Of a DNA stretch of 44,781 nucleotides, positions 7,801 to 18,165 are shown one piece after another (positions within the stretch are counted from its first letter, which is position 1; each line of letters opens with the position of its first letter). The notes under the pieces are model-generated. The model made no database searches and was not told the DNA's origin. It worked only from the letters and a program-made list of their open reading frames with translations. The stretch comes from Linderina pennispora (Eukaryota > Kickxellomycota > Kickxellomycetes > Kickxellales > Kickxellaceae): assembly GCF_002104995.1 (NCBI RefSeq), contig NW_024468317.1, forward strand, positions 1 to 44,781, in the 5' to 3' direction. The position numbers and the translations under genes were made by a program.

Positions 7801-9615
7801 ATGACCTCGCGTGCATTTGGCGGCTCAGACAGAAGCAGAGTTCAACGCCGCAACACACAAAGCAACACACAGTCTTCCTGGGACAGTGCCAGTTCGACAC
7901 CAACCCTGGTTCCGTCGAATTCCTCATCTTCACGCCAAACACCAATTTCCGGCAGCAGCACCCCGCAGACCGGCAAGAGCCGCATCGCCTACCAGATTAA
8001 TCTCGCGCCTGGCAGCGACATCGAGCTAGCACCTCAAGCACAGCGCACCGACACAAGCCAAAAGTACCGCCGCGACACCGAGCCAAGCATGTTCCGCGAC
8101 ACCCTCAGCTCCGTCGGCGGGCTGTTTAGCACCAACAGCTACACCGGTCTGGGCCAGTACCCGAACAAGTACCGGAAAATCGCCGCCAAGACCTGGCTGC
8201 GCCTGGCGGGTCTGGTCATTTTTATTCTCGGTCTAGGATACATTGGCATTGCCACGCTGCGGTCATCGTCCGGTGCCACGGACTCGGACATGTACAGCGG
8301 TATTGATTCGCGTCTGCAGTCGCTGCACTGCGATATCCCGCACCCGGGCCGCCCGCTGGTGCAGTATGTGCTGATGTTGGACGCTGGGTCGACTGGCTCG
8401 CGCATCCATGTGTACAAGTTCAACTACTGCAAGAATCACCCCGAGCTTGAGGACGAGATCTTTGAGCAGCTGAAGCCCGGTCTGTCGTCGTTCCCCGATG
8501 ATCCTAACGGTGCCGCCCATAGCCTGGACCATCTGATGGACGTCGCCATGAAGGGTGTTCCCGAGAGCCTGCGCTCGTGCACGCCGATCGCCGTCAAGGC
8601 CACTGCTGGTCTGCGCATGCTGGGCGCTGAGAAGAGCGAGGGCATTCTGAAGGCCGTCGAGAGCCATCTGAGCAAGGACTACCCGTTCAAGCTGATCCCC
8701 GAGAGCCCTGTCGAGATCATGGACGGCAAGGACGAGGGCATCTACGCATGGATCACAGTGAACTACCTCTTGGGCGTGCTGGGCGACGAGGAGCACAAGA
8801 CCGCTGCCACCTTTGACCTGGGCGGCGGCTCGACGCAGATTGTATTTGAGCCGCGGTTCGAGAACTGGAACAGCACGACCGGTGGCCCGCAGCTGGCGTC
8901 CGGCGAGCACCGGTACGAGATGAAGTACGGCGGACAGGAGTACACGCTCTATCAGCACTCGTATCTGGGCTACGGCATGATGGAGGCCCGCAAGAGCATC
9001 AAAAAGCTGATTGCCCAGGAGGCCTCAGCCAGCGGCAAGTTCTCGGTCGAGCACCCGTGCTTCCCGCCCGATTACCGCGAGGAGCTCTCGGTCGAGGGCA
9101 GCACCAGCCCGGTCACCATCCGCGGTATTTCCAAGGCGTCGCTGAAGGGCAAGTCTGCATACGATCAGTGCTACAAGGAGGTCAAGAAGATCCTGAAGAA
9201 GGACGCGCCATGCTCCCAGTCGCCGTGCTCCTTCAACGGCGTGTACCAGCCGGAGCTTGACAAGACCTTTATTGACAACCCGTTCTACATTTTCTCGTAC
9301 TTCTACGACCGCACATACCCGCTGGGCGTACGCGACGAGTTCAAGCTCTCCGACATCAAGGCCCTGGCCGACAAGGTCTGCAAGCACAATCTTTCGCTGT
9401 TTGCTGACAAGGAGCAGGAGGAGATCAAGAAGGAGGACTACTGTCTGGACCTGTCTTTCCAGTATGCACTGCTGCGCGATGGCGTTGGCATGCCCGAGAA
9501 CCGCGTTGTCCGCAGCACCCGCAAGATCAAGGACGCCGAAACTGGCTGGTGCCTGGGTGCTTCGCTTGCTGTACTGGACCAGCATGACTACTGCAAGTAC
9601 AAGAAGATCTACTAG
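7801..9615 (+). CDS. GDA1: Golgi guanosine diphosphatase (GDPase)
   Basis: The product is 604 residues from ATG 7801 (MTSRAFGGSDRSR). The in-frame upstream ATG at 7741 lies in the pyrimidine-rich leader and is less likely. It is a type II membrane protein with a Ser-rich cytosolic tail of about 130 residues, one transmembrane helix (AGLVIFILGLGYIGIATL, about 135-153), then the lumenal GDA1/CD39 domain. The apyrase conserved regions are present: ACR1 LMLDAGSTGSRIHVYKF near 190, ACR2 VKATAGLRML, ACR3 DGKDEGIYAWITVNYLLG near 306, ACR4 ATFDLGGGSTQIVFE near 337, and the C-terminal GWCLGASLAV. The family hydrolyses GDP to GMP in the Golgi lumen, which drives GDP-mannose import for mannosylation. 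Length and motif order agree with GDA1 rather than the larger YND1. Confidence 0.93.
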   Translation: MTSRAFGGSDRSRVQRRNTQSNTQSSWDSASSTPTLVPSNSSSSRQTPISGSSTPQTGKSRIAYQINLAPGSDIELAPQAQRTDTSQKYRRDTEPSMFRDTLSSVGGLFSTNSYTGLGQYPNKYRKIAAKTWLRLAGLVIFILGLGYIGIATLRSSSGATDSDMYSGIDSRLQSLHCDIPHPGRPLVQYVLMLDAGSTGSRIHVYKFNYCKNHPELEDEIFEQLKPGLSSFPDDPNGAAHSLDHLMDVAMKGVPESLRSCTPIAVKATAGLRMLGAEKSEGILKAVESHLSKDYPFKLIPESPVEIMDGKDEGIYAWITVNYLLGVLGDEEHKTAATFDLGGGSTQIVFEPRFENWNSTTGGPQLASGEHRYEMKYGGQEYTLYQHSYLGYGMMEARKSIKKLIAQEASASGKFSVEHPCFPPDYREELSVEGSTSPVTIRGISKASLKGKSAYDQCYKEVKKILKKDAPCSQSPCSFNGVYQPELDKTFIDNPFYIFSYFYDRTYPLGVRDEFKLSDIKALADKVCKHNLSLFADKEQEEIKKEDYCLDLSFQYALLRDGVGMPENRVVRSTRKIKDAETGWCLGASLAVLDQHDYCKYKKIY

Positions 9616-10355
9616 ACATTCATCGTTCTCATATTTCATTTCAACGTGTTTTATCTTCCCTACTCGTTCGCTGAGCCTCTACATGTGTGTGCTACTGTTA
9701 TATTGGCCTGTACTCATCATTGTACAAGGAGAAGCATGGGTGGAATGACAGGCACAGTGTATGTCGCTTGAAGGTGAGAGCATGAATCTGTCGGCTGAAT
9801 ATGGCTACACCAAGCACCATTTCAAGTTGACTGATTCCTTACAAGCTCGCTAACTCCCATTCCCCTGTGAAAGTCATCAATTTTCATAATTGCTAACGAA
9901 AAAAGTTATGATGTGGCCGTTCCAGTTGGCATATATGCATCCGTGTATATGGGGTTGTTCATGGTGACGTTGGGCTTGACGATACTGGGATGTCAGGGTT
10001 ATGAATAAAATGTGCAAGAAAAGGGCTAGGAAAAGATCTAATGGGCCAATTGATATCTGACGCTTCAGGTTCCTATAGCCAACATGAGGTTGGGCACTAG
10101 CCTGTATACCAGTTCAGATATGGTACAATTTAGTCTTCAAATACATCTTTGCCATGACTGAAGAAGCAGCCATATATGAGAGTGGTTGGCAGCATACACT
10201 GCATCATACCACCGATGGCATCTGTGTATCTCGGCATCACACCATTCTTTATCGAAATCAGATGCTGATGAGAAGCATCCAAAGTAGCATATGGCCCGTC
10301 CAGAGCACAGGGATATTTGGCACATAAGCATGTCGTTTATTAAATATGCATATAC
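9616..10355. other. Intergenic between convergent GDA1 and the BSD-domain gene
   Basis: These 740 bp hold no gene that I recognise. The region contains 3' UTR sequence of two convergent genes. No tRNA-like cloverleaf or repeat was seen. Confidence 0.5.
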
Positions 10356-11669
10356 TCATTCCCACTCGTCCCAGGCATCGTCATCCTCTTCCTCACGAGC
10401 CTTTGGTTCCTTTTCCTCGATATCGGCAGCCTTGCCCTTGTCGATCTTGACACCATTATCCTCATTATCATCCTTCTCCTCCTCCTTCTCCTTCACATCC
10501 ATATCCTTCTCCTTCGCCGGCTCAACAGCTTCAGCCGTATCCTGCTTTTCATCGCCAATCTTATCTTCAGAATCAGACTCGCCCTCCATATCCCAGCTGA
10601 ATTCCTCCTCCTCAGTCGCAGCAACAGCAGCTTCAACAAGCTTCTTCCGGCGAAGCTCGGCCTGGTCAATCAACCAAGCATTGAAGAAATAGCGAGTCCA
10701 GAAGTCCTCTTCGGCAACCCTATCGGGCACCAGCGTCTTGTGCATCTCTGCAACTGCTGATCCATCCTTAAGAAGCTCGGTCACCTTGTCCTTGCTGTCC
10801 TCAAGCTTGAATGTCTTTATGAACTCCTCGAAATCCGAGCCGGCCCCCTCATCGCCGTCCTTGTCGCTCTTTGGCACGCCTCCAGGAATTGAGATGTCCG
10901 TTGTGCTCGGGTCGACCAGATAGGTGTCTTCGTTCTCCTGCACCGCCGCCAGCTGAGCCATGCGTCGGTCGTAGATAATCTTACGCGCTGCCTTGCGCTG
11001 CTCCTCCGTGGTCCCGCTGCCAGGAGCCTCAATCACAATGGCGTCGCGCAGCAGGTCCTCAAGATCAGTACCAAGCTTGCTCATCAGCCGTTTCGCCTTC
11101 TCCTGGCGCTGCTTTAGCGAGTCAATCTGGAAATGCCTGCTCATGCCTTGGAACAAGCCCGTGCTCTCTTGCTGCACCTCGATCTCGCGAGACTCACCTT
11201 CAGCCGCTGGTGTGTCGCTGGCGTTGAGCTCCGTCTCAAGCCCGGTCTTCATATGCGCGAGCCGCGTCGAAAGCTCGTCCATGCCGCGCGTGGCACCAAC
11301 CTTGACTGCCTGGGCAAATTCCGAGATATCCTGCTTGTAGGCTTTGGTCACCTCCTCGGATTGCTTCTTGACACTGTCGACAAACTGGTCGATTTGGAGG
11401 TCGGCTTGCAGTTTTTTGCCCCAGCTGGCAGCGAAGCCAAACATGGAGCCAAACGAAGGCAGCGTGTCCTGTTTCGCTGCACCCTCATTGCTAGTGGTTG
11501 GCTTGGGAGCAAGTTCGCCCTCAGCGCTTGGGCTTTGCTTGGCTGTGCTGTCGTTAGCAGCGCTATCTTTGGCTGCTTCGTTGCGCGGAGTGCTGGGAGC
11601 AGACTTCTCGGGTGTGTAGCCCTCAGCTTCGGCGGCATCAGCCTCGAATTGAAACGCAAACCCGTCCAT
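10356..11669 (-). CDS. BSD domain-containing protein (BSDC1/DOS2-like)
   Basis: The product is 437 residues from the ATG at 11667-11669 (MDGFAFQFEADAAEAEGY). The open frame extends twelve codons upstream, but the chosen Met begins the acidic protein-like sequence. The N-terminal half is low-complexity followed by amphipathic helices (SFGSMFGFAASWGKKLQ and others), as in BSDC1 homologues. A BSD domain with the signature FWTRYFFNAWL lies at about 319-329. The C-terminus is strongly acidic and ends DDDAWDEWE. BSD domains occur in TFIIH p62, synapse-associated proteins and DOS2. The layout here (N-terminal amphipathic region, central BSD, acidic Asp/Trp tail) is that of human BSDC1 and yeast DOS2, whose molecular role is poorly known. 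Confidence 0.8.
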   Translation of the reverse strand: MDGFAFQFEADAAEAEGYTPEKSAPSTPRNEAAKDSAANDSTAKQSPSAEGELAPKPTTSNEGAAKQDTLPSFGSMFGFAASWGKKLQADLQIDQFVDSVKKQSEEVTKAYKQDISEFAQAVKVGATRGMDELSTRLAHMKTGLETELNASDTPAAEGESREIEVQQESTGLFQGMSRHFQIDSLKQRQEKAKRLMSKLGTDLEDLLRDAIVIEAPGSGTTEEQRKAARKIIYDRRMAQLAAVQENEDTYLVDPSTTDISIPGGVPKSDKDGDEGAGSDFEEFIKTFKLEDSKDKVTELLKDGSAVAEMHKTLVPDRVAEEDFWTRYFFNAWLIDQAELRRKKLVEAAVAATEEEEFSWDMEGESDSEDKIGDEKQDTAEAVEPAKEKDMDVKEKEEEKDDNEDNGVKIDKGKAADIEEKEPKAREEEDDDAWDEWE

Positions 11670-11877
11670 GTCGAAAATAAAAATATTGGAAGCCAAGAAA
11701 AACAAAGCGATTGTGCGTCGTCACAGCCCAGCTGGACCTGTGGACCATACAACTGCCAGCCCCACCATGCCCATGCTCTGTGCGCGTGCTCTGGCAGGTT
11801 CGTTGGTGACAGAGTGTAGAGGAAAAGTATATAAGGAACGAAGGCTGTAGGAAAAACTGTTTTGTGTAGGAAAGCGG

Positions 11878-12873
11878 TTACTCGGCCTTGGGCAGCTTCT
11901 CGAAGCCCTTGGGGGCGCTGTCGCGACCATCGCCAGTCTGCTCCCAGGCAGACGAGTAGTCCCAGTTACGGAAAGCCTGAGCAAGCTCGATGGGCTCCGA
12001 CACCACACGCTTCTTCTCCTCATCGTAGCGCACCTCGGTGTAGCCGTGGATCGGGAAGTCCTTGCGCAGCGGGTGGCCCTCAAAGCCATAGTCAGTCAGG
12101 ATGCGGCGGAGATCCGGGTGACCCGTGAAGAAGATGCCGTACATGTCCCAGACCTCGCGCTCGCCCCAGATAGCAGACTTGTGCAGGGGGGCGAGTGAGG
12201 GCACAGGCGCAGCCTCGTCGGCGTACGTCTTGACGCGGATGCGCGTGTTGTAACGGTACGAGATGAGGTTGTGGATCACCTCGAAGCGATTCGGCTTCGT
12301 CGGGTAGTCGGCACCCGTCGAGTCAGAGAGCTGCTTGAACTGCGCATTCGTGTGGTCCCGCAGGAACTCGACGACCTGCAGAAGGCCCGAGGGCGCCGTG
12401 TAGATCACCAGCTCGTCCTTCCACACCGAGAACTGCTGCACGTATTTCGGGAGAACGCTGGAGACGTACTTGCCAAACTCGTACAGCGAGGCATCGGATT
12501 CGCGCTTAGCGGGGTCGGCCTCCTCGAGCTTCTTTACGTGGTCTACGGGGGATCTTGATGAATTAGATGTGGGCTTGTGGGCGAAGGGTGATACACAATG
12601 TGCCCAGAACGGTGTGACTGCCCTATCAATGCTTACCTTCGTCCCTGACAAAGCGCGAGGTGTGGATGTATGAGGCCGGGGCGGTGCGCGCAGCAGCCAG
12701 AGCTACATAGCAGATAGTGTGCCACCAAGGTTGGTGTGTAATTTAGAGGTCGCCGCTACTGATCCTTCATTCGCCTGTCCTTTTGCTGGCTCGTTTGCAT
12801 TCTCCACTCGCTGAGACAACTTACTGCTGGCACGGGCCGAAGCATTGCGAAGTGCACGAACGGACGACAGCAT
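11878..12873 (-). CDS. NADH:ubiquinone oxidoreductase 30 kDa subunit (NDUFS3/Nuo30)
   Basis: There are three exons on the minus strand: 12825-12873, 12637-12702 and 11878-12542, giving 260 codons including the stop and a 259-residue product. Both donors are GTAAG-type (gtaagttg, gtaagcat), the acceptors are TAG, and all junctions keep frame. The first ATG gives a mitochondrial presequence ([16 protein letters not shown], then [17 protein letters not shown]). The conserved subunit follows, with KFGKYV-like [15 protein letters not shown], the signature [18 protein letters not shown] near 163-180, and [17 protein letters not shown] with [13 protein letters not shown] near the C-terminus. This is the core peripheral-arm subunit of complex I (nuo-31 in Neurospora, NuoC in bacteria) in the mitochondrial matrix. 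The gene is divergent from eRF1. Confidence 0.93.
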
Positions 12874-13591
12874 TATTTCCGTTGCAGGTTATACAGTAGA
12901 GGGCAAATTTGAAAGGGCGTCAAAGATTGAGAGCCGGAAAACAGACAATAACAGCGTGCGCATTCAGCTCTAGCAGCCAAACTATCTCCCGCTCTGTCGA
13001 GATAATCTCCAGAAATGCCCAGCGCGAGATACACAGCCAGCCGGGTCTGGATCAGGGCGTGATCGATCTGCAGTGATCGTGATTGTGGCTTCCGAATCAG
13101 ATTACCTTGGGACTGGCACCGGATCCAAATAAATAAAAGTCCCAGATCCAGCCCGTCCCACCTCAAAGCACCAGCTGGCTGGAGCAGAGAAGCGATTCAG
13201 TGCTGCTGCTGCCGCCGCTGCCAACATGGCGTGTGCCAGGCTGCCCTTGGTGCGTGTGCGTGTCTGCAAGCCGGGTATTTCCTACGGGCTTTACTTCATT
13301 GTGACATCAGGCAGCGTGATTGGCCTTGTCCCAACAACTCTTTGGAGGGCGAAAATTTTTTTCAGTACTGGGTAGCCATGGCCACCCACTGCGGCTGCTG
13401 GCCCACAGCGCAGGGATCAAGAGCCTGCAAGTCCTGCCCTTTCTTTTCCTCGCTTCTAGCTCCATTCATACACTAGGGAAAGTTATATTTTCAGCCTGCT
13501 TTTTGCTCATTTTCTCGCTTGGCAGGATTCATACGCCTCTTTTCCAGTTTTTACATAGTCTTGCCGAACGAGCAGAAATTCATAGGAAATC
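12874..13591. other. Divergent promoter region of NDUFS3 and eRF1
   Basis: These 718 bp lie between two divergent start codons. No gene is recognised. AAATAAATAAAAGT near 13127-13140 is TATA-like but lies about 450 bp from the eRF1 start. The last 150 bp are pyrimidine-rich leader. Confidence 0.45.
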
Positions 13592-14999
13592 ATGAGCACC
13601 AACGAGGTTGATCAGCAGGTCGAGCTGTGGAAGATGAAGAAGCTCATTAAGAGCCTGGAGGCGGCGCGCGGGTAAGTTCAAGTGTGCGTGGAGCATTAGC
13701 CATGGGCGGCTGTTGGGCGCGGACTCGGTAGCTAAACCCCTCCGCTGGATTTCGACATTGACTTTCTTTAGAAACGGCACCTCTATGATTTCCCTGGTTC
13801 TGCCGCCCAAGACGCAGCTGGCGCAGACCAACAGCATGCTGGCCAACGAGTACGGAACAGCCTCCAACATTAAGTCGCGCGTGAACCGCCTGTCCGTTCT
13901 GTCAGCGATTACATCGACGCAGCAGCGCCTGAAGCTGTACACGCGGTGCCCGCCGAACGGCCTTGTTGTGTACTGCGGTACGATCATGACCGAGGAGGGA
14001 AAGGAGAAGAAGGTGAACATTGACTTTGAGCCATTCAAGCCTGTGAACACGTCGCTGTACATGTGCGATAACAAGTTCCACGTCGAGGCGCTGGCAGAGC
14101 TGTTGGAGACGGACGCGCGGTTCGGATTCATTGTCATGGACGGTAACGGCACGCTGTTTGGATCGCTGTGTGGAAGCAACCGCGAGGTGCTGCACAAGTT
14201 CACGGTCGAGCTTCCCAAGAAGCACGGCCGAGGCGGTCAGTCTGCGCTGCGTTTCTCGCGTCTGCGTGACGAGAAGCGCCACAACTATGTGCGCAAGGTC
14301 GCTGAAACTGCTGTGCAGATGTTCATTACCAACGACAAGGTCAACGTTGCTGGCCTGATTCTTGCTGGTTCGGCCGACTTCAAGTCCGACCTGCACAAGT
14401 CTGATCTGTTCGATCCGCGTCTGCTGGAGAAGGTGGTGAAGATTGTTGATGTCTCGTATGGCGGTGAGAACGGCTTCGACCAGGCTATCGGTCTGTCGCA
14501 GGAGTACCTGGCCAACGTCAAGTTCATCCAGGAGAAGAAGCTCATTGACAAATACTTTGACGAGATCTCGCGGGACTCGGGCAAGGTTGTGTATGGTATT
14601 GACGATACGCTCAAGGCTCTGGACATGGGCGCCGTCGAGACCCTGATCGTGTGGGAGAACCTGGACACCAACCGCTATGTGTTCCGGGACTCTGAGGGCG
14701 GCGAGGTCGAGAAGTTCCTGAACCCGATCCAGGAGGAAGACAAGTCGAACTATGCTGACAAGACCACAGGCGCTGAGATGGAGGTCATTAAGAAGGAGCC
14801 GCTGCTTGAGTGGCTGGCCGAGGTGTACAAGCAGAAGGGTGCTGCGCTCGAGTTTATCACTGACCGGTCGCCCGAAGGATCCCAGTTTGTCAAGGGCTTT
14901 GGTGGTATGGGCGGCATGCTGCGCTGGCAGCTCGATGTCACCCAGCTCGGTGACGATGAGGACGATGATTTCTACTATGACAGCGACGATGACTACTGA
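13592..14999 (+). CDS. SUP45: Eukaryotic peptide chain release factor 1 (eRF1)
   Basis: There are two exons, 13592-13671 and 13772-14999, giving a 435-residue product. The intron starts GTAAGTT and ends TTTCTTTAG; joining the exons restores the conserved [13 protein letters not shown]. Domain 1 carries the stop-codon recognition motif TASNIKS at about residue 55 and YMCDNKF. Domain 2 carries GRGGQ at about residue 181, which triggers peptidyl-tRNA hydrolysis. Domain 3 binds eRF3. The C-terminus is acidic and ends YYDSDDDY, as in other eRF1 proteins. Spacing of the NIKS and GGQ motifs matches the family. Because NIKS and YxCxxxF are standard, normal decoding of all three stop codons is expected. 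Confidence 0.97.
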
Positions 15000-16084
15000 G
15001 CGGCATGCCGTACCGTACCATGATGTTGCTGGACACATGCAAGGGACATTGCCTGCGGGGTTACATGTGTGATGTAGACCTTTCCAGACATTACCTGCGG
15101 CCTTCAAACGAAGCAAATAAAATATCACCCTAACCCGACCCTTCATGGTATTACTGTTTCCAACTTGGCGTTTTTGAGAAATGGCACTACAAATGGTACA
15201 TGTCGCTGAGACAACAAGCAGTGTAAAGTGAGCCGAGGCAATGAGGCTGCCGTGTATACGCTGGCAATCCCTGCTGCACGCCTGTGTCGTTTCCGAACAT
15301 GCTGCCGACAATGGCTGTCTGGTGACTGTTCGCGGATGAGGGAGGCAGCAAACGAAGCATGATTTTGTGGTGGTGCATTGGCGACCATTTCCTCTCTTCT
15401 CCATCAACTTATTTTTCACAATACTATGCACTGCTTTGTGTAGCCATTTATACGATGCGCCCGATAACTGAAACCCATGCTGGGACCGGCCCGATCGTCT
15501 GGTATGTGTCGCCCCGTCACAGCCCGCTATCCAGGCTCGGCCGTCTTATTGCACCGCCAATGCCCTGCACCCCTGGCCTTCCGCCCCACTAGCGAAGCAG
15601 CGCTGCTTTGGTGGCAAGACATGCCGCTTCTTCCCGCGCGGAGGGTATCTCCAAGCCTTGTAATTACGTAAATATGAAAATGAATATACAGCCGCTGTTA
15701 AGGCCGGGGGTACTAGTCCTGCTCAGCGTTAAAAATGCACAGCAAACACTATTTAGCCAATCAATGAAATCACAAATCTTCAGCAATTTACACTGTGTGT
15801 GCTGGACATCTAATATGCGCGACAGCACTGCAATACCCACTGTTTGGCGCTATGCGCATTTGCATATAGCACAGATTGCCACGATCACCCCTATTAACCA
15901 CACTCTCTGCTAAATCCTTCGTCTGTATTAGCAGAGGCAGATGGGCATTTTTGCTCTGATCTCCCACAAGGGTATATAACACCGATTGGTGTAGACCAAA
16001 CCGGTCTGGGCTGCCGGTGTTTGCAGACTGGCCAAGCTATTTGTACACGCTTATCTCAGTCATAGACTTCCAGCTAGCCAAGCC
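15000..16084. other. Intergenic, no gene recognised
   Basis: These 1,085 bp lie between eRF1 and the methyltransferase gene. Several short ORFs on both strands show no domain or codon-use signal. The only feature I can support is the TATA box at 15973-15979. Confidence 0.5.
15973..15979 (+). promoter_or_regulatory. TATA box of the eEF2 methyltransferase gene
   Basis: TATATAA lies about 106 bp upstream of the ATG at 16085 and is the only strong TATA motif in the upstream region. Confidence 0.55.
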
Positions 16085-17659
16085 ATGGACCAGACGTGCG
16101 TAATTTGCAAAAGTGCGACCTACCACTACCACGACGTGCTTGTATCGAGCCTGCGCAAGCAGTTTTGGCAGATGATCCCAATGCGCTCCTTCATGTGGGG
16201 CGACTGGCGCACACTCGACTATGAAACCAACGAAAACATCCCACTGCTGGCGTGCATGCGGATCCAGGGCGAGGTCATGAAAAGCATCATATTCCACGAG
16301 CACACGACCACGTACAGCCCGTCCAACAAGTACATTGCGCTGTTTCTGAAAAACTACGTCGCCAGGATCGAAAGCCTCGACCACTATGAGCTAAATGACG
16401 AGCTGATGGAGTTTTATGTGTCGTTGGCGGCGACTACGGACATGTCGCCCATGGTCTCGGGGTTCTGCTACAAGACATATGCGCTGGATGAGGAGCAGTA
16501 CACGAGGATTGTGCTGAAGGAGGAGCAGATGATGATTTCGCAGGGAACAACGGGGCTGCAGTCGTGGGAGGCGAGCCTGCGGCTGGCGGATTTCTTTGTC
16601 GAGCACCCAGGTAATGTGCAGAGAACAGGACGCATATGCCATCAGCGGATGTTCGCCCAAACTGGCTTCATGGTGTTGACAAACTGGTTGTTCCCCTCCA
16701 CCCATAGACATTGTGCGAGGAATGCATGTGCTCGAGCTCGGCGCTGGGTGCGGATTGGCAGGTAAGAGACATGAGCTTTCTTGCACATTGCAGTACAGGA
16801 TTTCGTCACCCAGATATGACGATTGCGCCATTCCATGAGAAAAAGAACGAAAAAGATAAACAAACATGGCTTTCTGTATAGGATTCACATGTGCGGCGTT
16901 GGGAGCGACGCATGTCATGTCGACGGACTGTAATGGGGACGTATTGAAGCTGCTTGAAAGCAACAAGGCGCAGAGTAAGTGCATGCCGAATGTGTTTTTG
17001 TTGAGAAAGAAGCCACACAAAGGCAGTTGGGGGCGGGGGCCTCTTATCGCCTCGGCTATCTCTGCGCGTGGATACTAAACACATGACATGTAGACCCTAC
17101 ATACAAGGACAGGCTTCAGATTGCGGAGCTTGATTGGCAAAACACAAACGACTGCGCGAAGCTGTCGAACGGCGTTGATGTCATTATTGGCGCAGATATC
17201 GTAAGTACCCCACACTACGTCAGCGGCAAAGTAAGAGGCGCGTTTACATGTTGCGCTTTTCGCTGTAGACATATGACCCAACGATTGTGCCGATGTTGGT
17301 TGGAGCACTCGAGGAAATACTCGTATCGTCGCAGCAGGTTGCGTATATTACGGCGACTATTAGGAATGAGGAGACATTTGACCTGTTTCTCAAGCTTATT
17401 GGTAAGTGTGGAACATGCAGAATGGGTGGATGAGAAAGGCGCAGAGCGAGACCAGGTGATGCACCACACATCCCGCATGCACATTCCATGTCGCAGTGAC
17501 GTGCCCACGAGCCCGCTTATAAATCAAAAAATATCCAATGTAGACGACACGGGTGTGCTGGGCAAGTCAGTCATGGACCTGACCGACTCCAAAATGGAGT
17601 CGCTGTGCCATCCGAATGCGACGGCAGAGATCCGCCTGGTTCTTGTTACGCACAAGTGA
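16085..17659 (+). CDS. Protein-lysine methyltransferase, FAM86/EFM3-like (eEF2-lysine)
   Basis: There are six exons: 16085-16610, 16708-16761, 16882-16974, 17094-17200, 17269-17401 and 17544-17659, giving a 342-residue product. All five introns begin GTAA and end AG, and every junction keeps frame. Intron 4 has a TACTAA-type branch site (gatactaaac) before its acceptor. The N-terminal region is family-specific. TTGLQSWEASLRLADFF near residue 155 matches the FAM86 pattern TTGLxxWxAxLxLA. The seven-beta-strand SAM-binding motif I is VLELGAGCGLAGFTCA, formed across exons 2 and 3. The next acidic motif is STDCNG. GADITYDPTIVP is the post-I region with the D-x-x-Y signature of this methyltransferase group. 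FAM86A and yeast Efm3 trimethylate a lysine of eEF2, and the same substrate is inferred here. Five introns in a window of mostly intronless genes is notable. Confidence 0.88.
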
Positions 17660-18165
17660 ATAATAAATAAAAATGGTGACATTCCAGCACGAATGAGGGA
17701 ACAAGATATTAACTGGGCTTATATGCGACGGGGATACTAGCGCGCAGGATTCGCAGCGCGTCTCCATCCTTGCATCGGCGGCGGGGGCAGGAGAGAGCGG
17801 AGGGGTGGGTTGCGACCACCCACCGCTACGCCGGCCTGCGAACCCTGGCATTTCGCCATCGTTTGCGAAAATTGCACGATCAGCGAGCGATGATTGGCAG
17901 GGGGATTCCATGCAGAGGCGGCGAACCCCCACCAGAAAGGGACCGCGGTGCGCTCGCAAGCTGATTTTGTCCTCTTTCTGCCCTCTGGCACAGAAATTTT
18001 TTGGCCTCTCTATGCCGCTTCCAAGCACGCAATACTTGCACGCACTAGCCTACTTTCCAGCCTTCTTTGTTTGCTCTCCCCTTCACTGAACGCCGCGCAT
18101 ATATTAAGACAGCACACCTGCCCGCCGCCCCTGCCCCGCTTTCCTTTCTTTTAATTTCCGTAAGA
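17660..18165. other. Intergenic, upstream region of the MET30-like gene
   Basis: These 506 bp hold no recognised gene. The right end is a pyrimidine-rich leader, and a TATA-like element lies at 18099-18108. Confidence 0.5.
18099..18108 (+). promoter_or_regulatory. TATA-like element of the MET30-like gene
   Basis: CATATATTAA lies about 60 bp upstream of ATG 18166. It also lies downstream of the first ATG of the open frame (18067), which makes 18166 the better start. Confidence 0.5.

Noticed and set aside
8263-8958. Minus-strand ORFs opposite GDA1 (here and at 9025-9639)
   Set aside because: Antisense shadows of a gene with all apyrase conserved regions.
13902-15431. Long minus-strand ORF (509 codons) opposite eRF1
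   Set aside because: It is the antisense shadow of a highly conserved, GC3-rich gene. It has no domain and a Leu/Val/His-rich artefact composition.
18067-18165. Upstream start of the MET30-like gene
   Set aside because: A TATA-like element lies downstream of this ATG and the added residues look like translated leader.
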